From assembly GCF_004571025.1 (NCBI RefSeq), contig NZ_SPQT01000001.1:744001-808000 (forward strand): DNA of 64,000 bases. Reading direction: 5' to 3'. Within the stretch, counting starts at the first letter, position 1, and every line of letters begins with the position of its first letter. The position numbers and the translations under genes are program-made. Below the pieces are notes generated by a model. It did not search any database, was not told the DNA's origin, and saw nothing but the letters and a program-made list of their open reading frames with translations. Positions 1 to 9,921 of the stretch are shown one piece after another. Source of the DNA: Bradyrhizobium niftali (lineage in GTDB: Bacteria > Pseudomonadota > Alphaproteobacteria > Rhizobiales > Xanthobacteraceae).

Positions 1-3000
1 GCTCAGCGCGGTAGCCGAGCCGTTGTAGTTCGCAGCCGGCAGGAAGCGCAGCATATCCGACGCATTGAGCGTCAGGGCCGCCGATGTCGTCTCATTGCCC
101 AGGGATGTCCAGCTGCCGCCGCCATTGGTCGAGTACTGCCAGTTGCCCTTGGTCGCATCAACCGTGTAGCTGCTGATCGCAATGCCCGCGAAGGTGTTGG
201 CGCTCGAGCCGCCGCTGACCTGGTCGGTTGCATCCGAGAAGTTGCCGCTAAACAGCGAGGTCACCGTGGCCCCCGCAGGTGTCGCCGTATCCTCGTTGAT
301 CGCCGCCAGTGTCGCACTGCCGGACGCAATCGGAGCATCGTTGACTGGATTGATGACGATATTGGCGGTGTCGGTCGCAGTGGAGAACGCAGTCGTGCCG
401 CCATTGGTCGAGGCGTCGACCTTGGTACCGGCCGCGCCACTGGTCTGGTCCCAGGCCCGGAACGTGATGGCGTTGGTGTCCGTGCCGTTAAAGTCAGCGG
501 CCGGTTGGAAGTACAGCCGGGTATTGGCATCCGCCGCCAGCAGCAGCGCCGAGGTGTTCGTCACCGTCCCGACTGCCGTCCAGCTGGTGCCGCCATTGGT
601 GGAGTAGAACCAGCTCCCGTGGGCGGTGTCGGTGGCCGTCAGTGCAAGACCGGTGACTGCGCCGCTGTCCACATCAGTGACGTTGTTCACGCCACCGGAC
701 AACGAGACCAGGCTCGACACCAGGGTGCCGACCGCTCCGCTCGGCACTCCCCCGTCCTCGTTCTCCGCCGTCAGCACAGGCGTCTGCGCCGCGTTCAATA
801 CCGGCGCGTCGTTGACCGGCGTCACATTGATCGTGTCGGTCACGGCCACGCTGTTGGCGGCCCCGTCATTGGTGATGATGGTGACAGTGCGGGCCAGGCC
901 CGACGGGTTATCACTGGTGTTGAGGTAGGTCACCGAGTCCAGAGCGGTCTGGTAGTTCGCGACGCTGGATGAACCCGTCAAGGTGAGCGTCCCGGTCGCC
1001 GCGTTGAACGATCCGGTGATGCCATTCTGGTTGGTAAAGCCCAGCACATCCTGGCCGTTGACGTAATTGCCGGTGATCTGCACCGTCGCCGAGGACAGAT
1101 TGGCGCTGTCGACGTCGGACACCGTCAGCGCCGGATCGATCGCGGTGGCGGCCTGGTTTTCCGTATAGTTCAGCGTATGACCCACGACGACGACCGGCGC
1201 GTCGTTGACCGGCGTCACATTGATCGTGTCGGTCACGGCCAGGCTGTTGGCGGACCCGTCATTGGTGATGATGGTGACCGTGCGGGCCAGGCCCGACGGG
1301 TTATCACTGGTGTTGAGGTAGGTCACCGAGTCCAGCGCGGTCTGGTAGTTCGCGACACTGGATGAACCGGTCAAAGTGAGCGTCCCGGTCGCTGCGTTGA
1401 ACGATCCGGTGATGCCATTCTGGTTGGTAAAGCCCAGCACATCCTGGCCGTTGACGTAATTGCCGGTGATCTGCACCGTCGCCGAGGACAGATTGGCGTT
1501 GTCGACGTCGGACACCGTCAGCGCCGGGTCGATCGCGGTGGCGGCCTGGTTTTCCGTGTAGTTCAGCGCATGACCAGCGACGACCACCGGGGCGTCGTTG
1601 GTGCCGGTCAGCGTGATCGTCAGCGTTGCACCCGAGGTGGCGCCATGCTCGTCGGTGACGGTGTAGTTCGCCACCACATCGGCCGTGGCGCCCTGTGCCA
1701 GGTGCTGGTAGGCCGGATTGCCGGCATCGAGGCTGTAGCTGCCGTCCGGGTTGATCGTCAGGCCGGCGACCGCGCCGGTCTGCGCATAGGTCAGGATGGC
1801 GCCGTCATCGACGTCGCTGTCGTTGCTCGCGACGCTGCCGGTGATGGTGCTGTCTTCCAGGCCTGCGTTGGTGTCGGCCACCGCGACCGGGGCGTCGTTG
1901 GTGCCGGTCAGGGTGATGGTCAGCGACGCGCCCGAGGTTGCGCCGTGCTCGTCGGTGACGGTGTAGTTCGCCACCACATCGGTGGTCGCGCCCTGCGCCA
2001 GGTGCTGGTAGGTCGGATTGCCGGCATCAAAACTGTAGCTGCCGTCGGGGTGCAGCGTCAGGCCGGCGACCGCACCGGTCTGCGCATAGGTCAGGACCGC
2101 GCCGTCATCGACGTCGCCGTCGTTGCCCGCGACGGTGCCGGTGATGGTGCTGTCTTCCAGACCTGCGTTGGCGTCGGCCACCGCGACCGGGGCGTCGTTG
2201 GTGCCGGTCAGCGTGATGGTCAGCGTTGCACCCGAGGTGGCGCCGTGCTCGTCGGTGACGGTGTAGTTCGCCACCACGTCGGCCGTGGCGCCCTGGGCCA
2301 GATGTTGGTAGGCCGCGTTGCCGGCATCGAGGCTGTAGCTGCCGTCCGGGTTCAGCGTGAGGCCGGCGACCGCGCCGGTCTGCGCATAGGTCAGGACCGC
2401 GCCGTCATCGATGTCGCTATCGTTGCTTGCGACGGTGCCGGTGATGGTGCTGTCCTCGCTGCCCGCGTTGGTGTCGGCCACCGCGACCGGCGCGTCATTG
2501 GTGCCGGTCAGGGTGATGGTCAGCGTTGCACCCGAGGTGGCGCCATGCTCGTCGGTGACGGTGTAGTTCGCCACCACGTCGGTGGTGGCGCCCTGCGCCA
2601 GGTGCTGGTAGGTCGGATTGCCGGCATCAAAACTGTAGCTGCCGTTCGGGTTCAGCGTCAGGCCGGCGACCGCCGCATCGAGGCTGTAGCTCAGAGTGGC
2701 GCCGTCATCGACGTCGCTGTCGTTGCTCGCGACGGTGCCGGTGATGGTGCTGTCTTCCAGACCTGCGTTGGTATCGGCCACCGCGACCGGCGTATCGTTG
2801 GTGCCGGTCAGGGTGATGGTCAGCGACGAGCTCGAGGTTGCGCCGTGCTCGTCGGTGACGGTGTAGTTCGCCACCACATCGGCCGTGGCGCCCTGCGCCA
2901 GGTGCTGGTAGGCGGCATGGCCGGCATCAAAACTGTAGCTGCCGTTCGGGTTCAGCGTCAGGCCGGCGACCGCCGCATCGAGGCTGTAGCTCAGAGTGGC

Positions 3001-6000
3001 GCCGTCATCGACGTCGCTGTCGTTGCTTGCGACGGTGCCGGTGATGGTGCTGTCTTCCAGGCCGCTGTTGGTATCGGCCACCGCGACCGGGGCGTCGTTG
3101 GTGCCGGTCAGCGTGATGGTCAGCGTTGCACCCGAGGTTGCGCCGTGCTCGTCGGTGACGGTGTAGTTCGCCACCACGTCGGTGGTGGCGCCCTGCGCCA
3201 GGTGCTGGTAGGTCGGATTGCCGGCATCAAAACTGTAGCTGCCGTCGGGGTGCAGCGTCAGGCCGGCGACCGCACCGGTCTGCGCATAGGTCAGGACCGC
3301 GCCGTCATCGACGTCGCTGTCGTTGCTCGCGACGGTGCCGGTGATGGTGCTGTCTTCCAGGCCTGCGTTGGCGTCGGCCACCGCGACCGGGGCGTCGTTG
3401 GTGCCGGTCAGCGTGATGGTCAGCGTTGCACCCGAGGTGGCGCCGTGCTCGTCGGTGACGGTGTAGTTCGCCACCACGTCGGTGGTGGCGCCCTGGGCCA
3501 GATGTTGGTAGGCCGCGTTGCCGGCATCGAGGCTGTAGCTGCCGTCCGGGTTCAGCGTGAGGCCGGCGACCGCGCCGGTCTGCGCATAGGTCAGGACCGC
3601 GCCGTCATCGATGTCGCTATCGTTGCCCGCGACCGTGCCGGTGATGGTGCTGTCCTCGCTGCCCGCGTTGGTGTCGGCCACCGCGACCGGCGCGTCATTG
3701 GTGCCGGTCAGGGTGATGGTCAGCGTTGCACCCGAGGTGGCGCCGTGCTCGTCGGTGACGGTGTAGTTCGCCACCACGTCGGCGGTGGCGCCCTGGGCCA
3801 GATGCTGGTAGGCGGCGTTGGCGGCATCCAGGCTGTAGCTGCCGTCTGCGTTGATCGTCAGGCCGGCGACCGCGCCGGTCTGCGCATAGGTCAGGACCGC
3901 GCCGTCATCGACGTCGCTGTCGTTGGCCGCGACGCTGCCGGTGATGGTGCTGTCCTCGCTGCCCGCATTGGTGTCGGCCGCTGCGACCGGCGCGTCATTG
4001 GTGCCGGTCAGCGTGATGGTCAGCGTCGAACTCGAGGTGGCGCCATGCTCGTCGGTGACGGTGTAGTTCGCCACCACATCGGCCGTGGCGCCCTGTGCCA
4101 GGTGCTGGTAGGCCGGATTGCCGGCATCGAGGCTGTAGCTGCCGTCCGGGTTGATCGTCAGGCCGGCGACCGCGCCGGTCTGCGCATAGGTCAGGATGGC
4201 GCCGTCATCGACGTCGCTGTCGTTGCTCGCGACGCTGCCGGTGATGGTGCTGTCTTCCAGGCCCGCGTTGGTGTCGGCCACCGCGACCGGGGCGTCGTTG
4301 GTGCCGGTCAGGGTGATGGTCAGCGTTGCACCCGAGGTTGCGCCGTGCTCGTCGGTGACGGTGTAGTTCGCCACCACATCGGCCGTGGCGCCCTGCGCCA
4401 GGTGCTGGTAGGCGGCATGGCCGGCATCAAAACTGTAGCTGCCGTTGGGGTTCAGCGTCAGGCCGGCGACCGCCGCATCGAGGCTGTAGCTTAGAGTGGC
4501 GCCGTCATCGACGTCGCTGTCGTTGCTCGCGACGGTGCCGGTGATGGTGCTGTCCTCGCTGCCCGCGTTGGTGTCGGCCACCGCGACCGGCGCGTCATTG
4601 GTGCCGGTCAGGGTGATGGTCAGCGTCGCGCCCGAGGTTGCGCCGTGCTCGTCGGTGACGGTGTAGTTCGCCACCACATCGGTGGTCGCGCCCTGCGCCA
4701 GATGCTGGTAGGCCGGATGGCCGGCATCAAAACTGTAGCTGCCGTTGGGGTTCAGCGTCAGCCCGGCGACCGCCGCATCAAGGCTGTAGCTCAGAGTGGC
4801 GCCGTCATCGACGTCGCCGTCGTTGCCCGCGACGGTGCCGGTGATGGTGCTGTCTTCCAGACCTGCGTTGGCGTCGGCCACCGCGACCGGGGCGTCGTTG
4901 GTGCCGGTCAGCGTGATGGTCAGCGTTGCACCCGAGGTGGCGCCGTGCTCGTCGGTGACGGTGTAGTTCGCCACCACATCGGCGGTGGCGCCCTGGGCCA
5001 GATGCTGGTAGGCGGCGTTGGCGGCATCCAGGCTGTAGCTGCCGTCTGCGTTGATCGTCAGGCCGGCGACCGCGCCGGTCTGCGCATAGGTCAGGACCGC
5101 GCCGTCATCGACGTCGCTGTCGTTGGCCGCGACGGTGCCGGTGATGGTGCTGTCCTCGCTGCCCGCATTGGTGTCGGCCGCTGCGACCGGCGCGTCATTG
5201 GTGCCGGTCAGCGTGATGGTCAGCGTCGAACTCGAGGTGGCGCCATGCTCGTCGGTGACGGTGTAGTTCGCCACCACATCGGCCGTGGCGCCCTGCGCCA
5301 GGTGCTGGTAGGCGGCATGGCCGGCATCAAAACTGTAGCTGCCGTTGGGGTTCAGCGTCAGGCCGGCGACCGCCGCATCGAGGCTGTAGCTTAGAGTGGC
5401 GCCGTCATCGACGTCGCTGTCATTGCTTGCGACGGTACCGGTGATGGTGCTGTCCTCGCTGCCCGCATTGGTGTCGGCCACCGCGACCGGGGCGTCGTTG
5501 GTGCCGGTCAGGGTGATGGTCAGCGTCGCACCCGAGGTTGCGCCGTGCTCGTCGGTGACGGTGTAGTTCGCCACCACATCGGCCGTGGCGCCCTGCGCCA
5601 GGTGCTGGTAGGCGGCATGGCCGGCATCAAAACTGTAGCTGCCGTTGGGGTTCAGCGTCAGGCCGGCGACCGCCGCATCGAGGCTGTAGCTTAGAGTGGC
5701 GCCGTCATCGACGTCGCTGTCATTGCCCGCGACCGTGCCGGTGATGGTGCTGTCCTCGCTGCCCGCGTTGGTGTCGGCCACCGCGACCGGCGCGTCGTTG
5801 GTGCCGGTCAGGGTGATGGTCAGCGTCGCGCCCGAGGTGGCGCCGTGCTCGTCGGTGACGGTGTAGTTCGCCACCACGTCGGCGGTGGCGCCCTGGGCCA
5901 GATGCTGGTAGGCGGCGTTGGCGGCATCCAGGCTGTAGCTGCCGTTGGGGTTCAGCGTCAGGCCGGCGACCGCGCCGGTCTGCGCATAGGTCAGGATCGC

Positions 6001-8310
6001 CCCGTCATCGACGTCGCTGTCGTTGCTTGCGACGGTGCCGGTGATGGTGCTGTCTTCCAGGCCTGCGTTGGTATCCGCCACCGCGACCGGGGCGTCGTTG
6101 GTGCCGGTCAGGGTGATGGTCAGCGTCGCGCCCGAGGTGGCGCCGTGCTCGTCGGTGACGGTGTAGTTCGCCACCACGTCGGCCGTGGCGCCCTGGGCCA
6201 GATGCTGGTAGGCGGCGTTGCCGGCATCAAAGCTGTAGCTGCCGTTGGGGTGCAGCGTCAGGCCGGCGACAGCGCTGGTCTGCGCATAGGTCAGGATCGC
6301 GCCGTCATCGACGTCGCTGTCATTGCTCGCGACGGTGCCGGTGATGGTGCTGTCCTCGCTGCCGGCATTGGTATCCGCCACCGCGACCGGCGCGTCGTTG
6401 GTGCCGGTGATGTCGATCGATACGACCTGGCTGGCGAGGCCGCCATGGTGGTCATCGACCTCGACCGTAAAACTGTCGGCGAGATGCTCACCGGCGGCGA
6501 GCGCGTCGACGCCGCCGCTGTCGAGCACGGTGTAATGCCAGGTGCCGTCGGGATCGACGGTGGCGGTGCCGTGAGCGGCGGCGACGCTGACCGAGAGCGT
6601 GTGGGTGTCGCTGGTGTCGACGTCGGAGAAGGTGACCTGGCCGGTGGCGGTCTGGGCTGCGGCCGGGAGGTCGTCGCCTTCCGACACGGTGCCGGACTGT
6701 GCCGCCGAGGTGATCACCGGCGCATCGTTGGTGCCGACAATCGTCATGGTCACGGTCTGCACCGCGGTGCCGCCGTGGCCGTCCGAGATCGTCACATCGT
6801 ACTTCTGGGTCAGGGTCTGGCCGGCCTGCAGGTAATCGATGGCGCCGTCGGATACCGAGAAGCTCCAGCCGATCGCGCCGCCATTGCCGGTATCATGGTT
6901 GGTGGTATCGAGGGTGAACGTGCCGAGGTAGCCGCCGCCCTGCGGCGCAAACGAGGCGGTGTGGCTGTCGAGCGTGTCGACGTCCGTGAACGCCACCGCG
7001 CCGAAGGCGGTATGCGGGCTGTTGGCAACTTCCGCCGCCGACAGATCCGCCCACTCCGTCGCCAGGCCGCTCTGCGCCGCCGAGGTGATCACCGGCGCAT
7101 CGTTGGTGCCGACAATCGTCATGGTCACGGTCTGCACCGCGGTGCCGCCGTGGCCGTCCGAGATCGTGACGTCGTACTTCTGGGTCAGGGTCTGGCCGGC
7201 CTGCAGGTAATCGATGGCGCCGTCGGATACCGAGAAGCTCCAGCCGATCGCGCCGCCATTGCCGGTATCATGGTTGGTGGTATCGAGGGTGAACGTGCCG
7301 AGGTAGCCGCCGCCCTGCGGCGCAAACGAGGCGGTGTGGCTGTCGAGCGTGTCGACGTCGGTGAAGGTCACCGCGCCGAAGGCGGTATGCGGGCTGTTGG
7401 CAACTTCCGCCGCCGACAGATCCGCCCACTCCGTCGCCAGGCCGCTCTGCGCCGACGAGGTGATCACCGGCGCATCGTTGGTGCCTGTAACTGTGATAGT
7501 CAGGTTGGCAATGCTCGAGCCGCCATGATTGTCGGAATTGGTGTAGCTGAAAGTGTCGTAAACCAGCTGGCCTGCCGCTAGTGCCTGCACATTGGCCTGG
7601 GCGTTGTTGAGCGTATAGGTGTACGTTCCATCGGAGTTGAGGTGCAGCGTGCCGTAGGTGCCGACCACATCAGAACCGACCTTGGTGGCGGAGCCGTTGA
7701 CGGCCGTGACGCCATGACTGTCGTGCGTATCGGTGTCGGTATCGTTGATGAGCACGCTGCCGCTGACTGAATTCGACGCGGTGTCTTCCTTCACCGCATT
7801 TGTGTCGGCCACGGCTACGGGGCCATCGTTGACCCCGGCAATTCTCACCGTGGCGGTAGCCCAGCTCAGCGTCCCATTGCCAAGCCGGATGGCGTAAATG
7901 AATGAATCTGTGAAAAATTCCCCTGCTGACAGGGCAGCGATCTGAGCGCTTAATGCTGACGCGTCATACCCGACTTTTCCATCCGCCGTGATCCAGATTT
8001 TGGCGCCATTCAAGCTTGTATCGCTGCTGGTGGCTTCGGCGCGCGCGGTATCCTGGGTCAGCAAATCAGCCGCGCTATAGCCGCTCATGGCGCCGCTGTT
8101 ATTGATGCCATTGTCGATGGAAAAGAGGGTCTTGGCATTGCCTCCAAGGTCATTTCCCATGACATCGAAAACAACAGGCTGAAGGTTATCTTCCGTCAGC
8201 GCAATGGAGACCCCGGCGGCGGTCAGACCACTTGTAAAAACATCGTCCTTCGCTTGCGGTGTATTGGAGAACGAAGTGGTGCTGCCGCCGCCGGTTGTCT
8301 GAGTAGCCAT
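1..8310 (-). CDS. giant VCBS/cadherin-repeat adhesin, partial (C-terminus outside window)
   Basis: The frame is open from an ATG at 8310 to the left edge, giving 2770 residues without a stop in the stretches I translated; the C-terminus lies outside the window. An SD-like GAGGT sits about 8 bases before the ATG. The N-terminus (MATQTTGGGST) has no Sec signal, which fits type I secretion by a C-terminal signal that would lie off-window. After about 160 unique residues come VCBS-type modules marked by GTNDAPV linkers. In order they are two 125-residue copies, sixteen 100-residue copies, two 131-residue copies and then degenerate modules. The translation at the very edge (LRFLPAANYNGSATAL) is still a typical module of this family, so the protein continues. 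Asp-rich loops such as NDSDVDD suggest calcium binding. By family the role is biofilm formation or surface adhesion; the exact ligand is unknown. No secretion ATPase or LapG-like protease gene is seen nearby. Confidence 0.9.
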   Translation of the reverse strand, partial: MATQTTGGGSTTSFSNTPQAKDDVFTSGLTAAGVSIALTEDNLQPVVFDVMGNDLGGNAKTLFSIDNGINNSGAMSGYSAADLLTQDTARAEATSSDTSLNGAKIWITADGKVGYDASALSAQIAALSAGEFFTDSFIYAIRLGNGTLSWATATVRIAGVNDGPVAVADTNAVKEDTASNSVSGSVLINDTDTDTHDSHGVTAVNGSATKVGSDVVGTYGTLHLNSDGTYTYTLNNAQANVQALAAGQLVYDTFSYTNSDNHGGSSIANLTITVTGTNDAPVITSSAQSGLATEWADLSAAEVANSPHTAFGAVTFTDVDTLDSHTASFAPQGGGYLGTFTLDTTNHDTGNGGAIGWSFSVSDGAIDYLQAGQTLTQKYDVTISDGHGGTAVQTVTMTIVGTNDAPVITSAAQSGLATEWADLSAAEVANSPHTAFGAVAFTDVDTLDSHTASFAPQGGGYLGTFTLDTTNHDTGNGGAIGWSFSVSDGAIDYLQAGQTLTQKYDVTISDGHGGTAVQTVTMTIVGTNDAPVITSAAQSGTVSEGDDLPAAAQTATGQVTFSDVDTSDTHTLSVSVAAAHGTATVDPDGTWHYTVLDSGGVDALAAGEHLADSFTVEVDDHHGGLASQVVSIDITGTNDAPVAVADTNAGSEDSTITGTVASNDSDVDDGAILTYAQTSAVAGLTLHPNGSYSFDAGNAAYQHLAQGATADVVANYTVTDEHGATSGATLTITLTGTNDAPVAVADTNAGLEDSTITGTVASNDSDVDDGAILTYAQTGAVAGLTLNPNGSYSLDAANAAYQHLAQGATADVVANYTVTDEHGATSGATLTITLTGTNDAPVAVADTNAGSEDSTITGTVAGNDSDVDDGATLSYSLDAAVAGLTLNPNGSYSFDAGHAAYQHLAQGATADVVANYTVTDEHGATSGATLTITLTGTNDAPVAVADTNAGSEDSTITGTVASNDSDVDDGATLSYSLDAAVAGLTLNPNGSYSFDAGHAAYQHLAQGATADVVANYTVTDEHGATSSSTLTITLTGTNDAPVAAADTNAGSEDSTITGTVAANDSDVDDGAVLTYAQTGAVAGLTINADGSYSLDAANAAYQHLAQGATADVVANYTVTDEHGATSGATLTITLTGTNDAPVAVADANAGLEDSTITGTVAGNDGDVDDGATLSYSLDAAVAGLTLNPNGSYSFDAGHPAYQHLAQGATTDVVANYTVTDEHGATSGATLTITLTGTNDAPVAVADTNAGSEDSTITGTVASNDSDVDDGATLSYSLDAAVAGLTLNPNGSYSFDAGHAAYQHLAQGATADVVANYTVTDEHGATSGATLTITLTGTNDAPVAVADTNAGLEDSTITGSVASNDSDVDDGAILTYAQTGAVAGLTINPDGSYSLDAGNPAYQHLAQGATADVVANYTVTDEHGATSSSTLTITLTGTNDAPVAAADTNAGSEDSTITGSVAANDSDVDDGAVLTYAQTGAVAGLTINADGSYSLDAANAAYQHLAQGATADVVANYTVTDEHGATSGATLTITLTGTNDAPVAVADTNAGSEDSTITGTVAGNDSDIDDGAVLTYAQTGAVAGLTLNPDGSYSLDAGNAAYQHLAQGATTDVVANYTVTDEHGATSGATLTITLTGTNDAPVAVADANAGLEDSTITGTVASNDSDVDDGAVLTYAQTGAVAGLTLHPDGSYSFDAGNPTYQHLAQGATTDVVANYTVTDEHGATSGATLTITLTGTNDAPVAVADTNSGLEDSTITGTVASNDSDVDDGATLSYSLDAAVAGLTLNPNGSYSFDAGHAAYQHLAQGATADVVANYTVTDEHGATSSSSLTITLTGTNDTPVAVADTNAGLEDSTITGTVASNDSDVDDGATLSYSLDAAVAGLTLNPNGSYSFDAGNPTYQHLAQGATTDVVANYTVTDEHGATSGATLTITLTGTNDAPVAVADTNAGSEDSTITGTVASNDSDIDDGAVLTYAQTGAVAGLTLNPDGSYSLDAGNAAYQHLAQGATADVVANYTVTDEHGATSGATLTITLTGTNDAPVAVADANAGLEDSTITGTVAGNDGDVDDGAVLTYAQTGAVAGLTLHPDGSYSFDAGNPTYQHLAQGATTDVVANYTVTDEHGATSGASLTITLTGTNDAPVAVADTNAGLEDSTITGSVASNDSDVDDGAILTYAQTGAVAGLTINPDGSYSLDAGNPAYQHLAQGATADVVANYTVTDEHGATSGATLTITLTGTNDAPVVVAGHALNYTENQAATAIDPALTVSDVDNANLSSATVQITGNYVNGQDVLGFTNQNGITGSFNAATGTLTLTGSSSVANYQTALDSVTYLNTSDNPSGLARTVTIITNDGSANSLAVTDTINVTPVNDAPVVVVGHTLNYTENQAATAIDPALTVSDVDSANLSSATVQITGNYVNGQDVLGFTNQNGITGSFNAATGTLTLTGSSSVANYQTALDSVTYLNTSDNPSGLARTVTIITNDGAANSVAVTDTINVTPVNDAPVLNAAQTPVLTAENEDGGVPSGAVGTLVSSLVSLSGGVNNVTDVDSGAVTGLALTATDTAHGSWFYSTNGGTSWTAVGTVTNTSALLLAADANTRLYFQPAADFNGTDTNAITFRAWDQTSGAAGTKVDASTNGGTTAFSTATDTANIVINPVNDAPIASGSATLAAINEDTATPAGATVTSLFSGNFSDATDQVSGGSSANTFAGIAISSYTVDATKGNWQYSTNGGGSWTSLGNETTSAALTLNASDMLRFLPAANYNGSATALS
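806..1591. repeat. two tandem 393-bp adhesin modules
   Basis: Two nearly identical 393-bp units (806-1198 and 1199-1591) each encode a 131-residue module with the elements NYTENQAATAID, GFTNQNGITGSFN and NDGAANSVAVTDT. The unit length is a multiple of three, so the minus-strand adhesin frame is kept. Confidence 0.85.
1591..6390. repeat. sixteen tandem 300-bp VCBS-type modules
   Basis: The 300-bp unit begins with GCGTCGTTGGTGCC and recurs exactly every 300 bases from 1591 to 6390, giving 16 copies of a 100-residue module (GTNDAPVAVADTNA, EDSTITGSVASNDSD, ANYTVTDEHGATSGAT). Two sub-types differ mid-unit: T reads GTCTGCGCATAGG and S reads GCCGCATCGAGG. Left to right the order is TTT SS TTTT SS T SS TT. 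Some blocks recur 1200 bp apart, which points to block duplication. Confidence 0.92.
6721..7470. repeat. two tandem 375-bp VCBS modules
   Basis: Two nearly identical copies (6721-7095 and 7096-7470) each encode 125 residues of a classic VCBS module (GYLGTFTLDTTNHDTG, DYLQAGQTLTQKYDVTISD, DGHGGTAVQTVTMTIVGT). They sit between the unique N-terminal part of the adhesin and the 16-copy array. Confidence 0.85.
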
Positions 8311-8343
8311 GTCTTTGACCTCAAAACTCGTAGAAGATGAATG

Positions 8344-8694
8344 TTATTTGGGAGCAACCAGAAGACGGGAGAGCAACGTGTCGGATACGGGCGACCTTGA
8401 AGCGGCCCAGAACTCTGCAGTCGTGTCTTGACGAGGAGATAGCGAAGGTGCGCCGTCGCTCGGCGAGGACTGCAGATCGGCTGAATCGATCACCGGAGCC
8501 GCCGTCGCCCGGGAGGCAATCGCACCTGCCATAGACAGTTCGACCGGAGGATCCGATGGTCGAGATGAACTCGAATTGTCCTTGAGGTGAGAATTAGTTT
8601 CGGACCATCTGGTGGCTGGTAGAGACGTCGAGGTGAATAAAGCGCTGCTCACAACACACTCCACTCTGCTGACGCAGAGCAGGTGCAATTGCAT
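8344..8694 (-). CDS. possible small hypothetical protein upstream of adhesin
   Basis: A 116-residue open frame ends 33 bases before the adhesin start on the same strand. It is rich in Ser, Ala and Pro, has no recognisable domain, and its N-terminus (MQLHLLCVSRVECVV) does not look like a clean signal peptide. I do not recognise it. It could instead be the 5' leader of the adhesin transcript. The only support is its open frame and same-strand position. Confidence 0.25.
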   Translation of the reverse strand: MQLHLLCVSRVECVVSSALFTSTSLPATRWSETNSHLKDNSSSSRPSDPPVELSMAGAIASRATAAPVIDSADLQSSPSDGAPSLSPRQDTTAEFWAASRSPVSDTLLSRLLVAPK

Positions 8695-9230
8695 TCGAAG
8701 AGCAACTCACAGGAGAGCGCCGGCAATGGGCGCCCGTTCAGCGCCTAGGCGCTGCCGCCAGAAGAAACTCTGACCTGTTGTGAAAAGACTCCGACGCCCT
8801 CAACTCCTGCCCCGTTCATGCTCGGCCTCCTGACGACCGCGCATGGCTTATGATTTTCCAATAACGTTTCTTGCTTTAGTAACGTCCCTTGAGAGATCGA
8901 ACCCGACAGTCGCCCGCGGCACAGGATCCTTCGCACGGATGGATCAGCGTAAGAATCCCAGTCCGGGCTGGAAAACGCTGTGCGCATCCCCGCCTCGGCG
9001 AGCCGCTCGAAATGTGAGACGAGCAATCGCGTAGCCCCTGCTTCTAGATCGCGATGCTCGCTAGGATTCTCGGTCGGGGCAACGGCCCAAGAGGGGTACT
9101 CCGTCGGGACCCCGTATGACTACGGTGCGCATGCTGATCGACCGCACCTGCGGCACATTATCGATGAAATCGCAGATAGCTAATTGGCGCTTTTTGCCGC
9201 CCGGGGTCAGCAAGACTAAGTGCCGGCTTC
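8695..9230. other. intergenic stretch, no convincing gene
   Basis: Only short open frames without recognisable domains occur here. A perfect 14-bp palindrome (AGCGCCTAGGCGCT) lies at 8740-8753. No tRNA, small RNA or insertion sequence end could be recognised. The stretch adjoins a broken regulator gene and is probably decayed. Confidence 0.4.
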
Positions 9231-9540
9231 TTGGTCTTGCTCAGTCTAAGCACGGCATCTGGACCCAAGGCTTTCGCCTCCGAGGAGCTGGCCGCGGAGT
9301 TCGGCGTGTCACGCGTCACGTTCCGGCAGGCCGTCGAGCTGCTTCAGCCGACGGCGTCATCGAGGCGCAGCGGGGCCACGGCAGGCGCGGTGCGGCAGGA
9401 CCGATGGCTCAAGGTCGAAACTACGCTGTCGGATCTCGCTGATATGTACCGCGACACTTCGCTGGAGATCGTCAACATCTCGGCGAGCCGCAGCGACGCG
9501 CCGGTGTTTCCCGAGAACGGCAACGGCCGACTTCATGCGT
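9231..9540 (+). pseudogene. GntR-family regulator remnant (HTH plus start of UTRA domain)
   Basis: One frame reads EELAAEFGVSRVTFRQAVELLQ, a winged-helix GntR recognition region. The expected continuation (DGVIEAQRGHG) is found one base out of frame just after it. The first frame then resumes with WLKVETTLSDLADMYRDTS, typical of the linker into the UTRA ligand-binding domain, before the reading becomes meaningless near 9540. Two compensating shifts and the missing C-terminal half mean this is a broken gene. Intact relatives are about 240-residue repressors of catabolic operons. No functional start is evident. Confidence 0.7.
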
Positions 9541-9921
9541 CGGCTTCATTCGCCACTCGGTCCGTCGCACCGCGGCCGCACGACGTGTGCACCGGGAGAT
9601 CAAGAAAAATCTCGTGGTAGCCAACGTGAGCAAGGCATTCTGAAGTGGGTGGATTGGCCGCGGAAAAGTGCCACCTCTCCCACGATGCATTCGTCTAGGT
9701 GCGCTGCGATCTATTCGATCAACGATACGGCGTCTTTGGATCGGAGCAGCAGCTTCAAAGCGGCGATTTCCTCTGGCCGAAGAAGCCAGGCGACTACCTT
9801 CCAATCTCCTGTCTACTCTTAGCTTTTTGAAGTGGTGCGCGGACATCAATGTCCGCTTTGCCCCACGCGGTTGCGCCCAGCAGCAATGATGCGATAAATC
9901 CAGCTTACAGGAGAACCCAGC
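9541..9921. other. gap without gene; contains a motif shared with 54.2 kb
   Basis: No gene is supported between the GntR remnant and the HxlR gene. A roughly 50-bp sequence at 9582-9630 resembles 54212-54260 and is listed separately. Open frames on either strand have no recognisable composition or domain. Confidence 0.4.
9582..9630. repeat. dispersed ~50-bp motif, copy 1
   Basis: The sequence starting ACGTGTGCACCG is about 70 percent identical over some 50 bases to 54212-54260. In one frame both copies read similar peptides (VHREIKKNLVVANVS here, VHRKINRNPVTTNVS there), so it may be a remnant of a mobile or repeated coding element. Its nature is not recognised. Confidence 0.4.

Noticed and set aside
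1591..6390. Possible CRISPR-like or satellite array
   Set aside because: Unit is 300 bp without spacers and keeps a coding frame, so it is a protein repeat.
1570..7581. Very long plus-strand open frames (1570-4494, 4645-5394, 5845-7581) with repeating VGDGVVRHH-type sequence
   Set aside because: They are antisense shadows of the 300-bp adhesin repeats: GC-rich in-frame repeats lack stops on the other strand. The minus frame gives recognised VCBS modules.
9001..9230. tRNA or small RNA gene
   Set aside because: No cloverleaf with conserved T-loop and acceptor pairing could be built.
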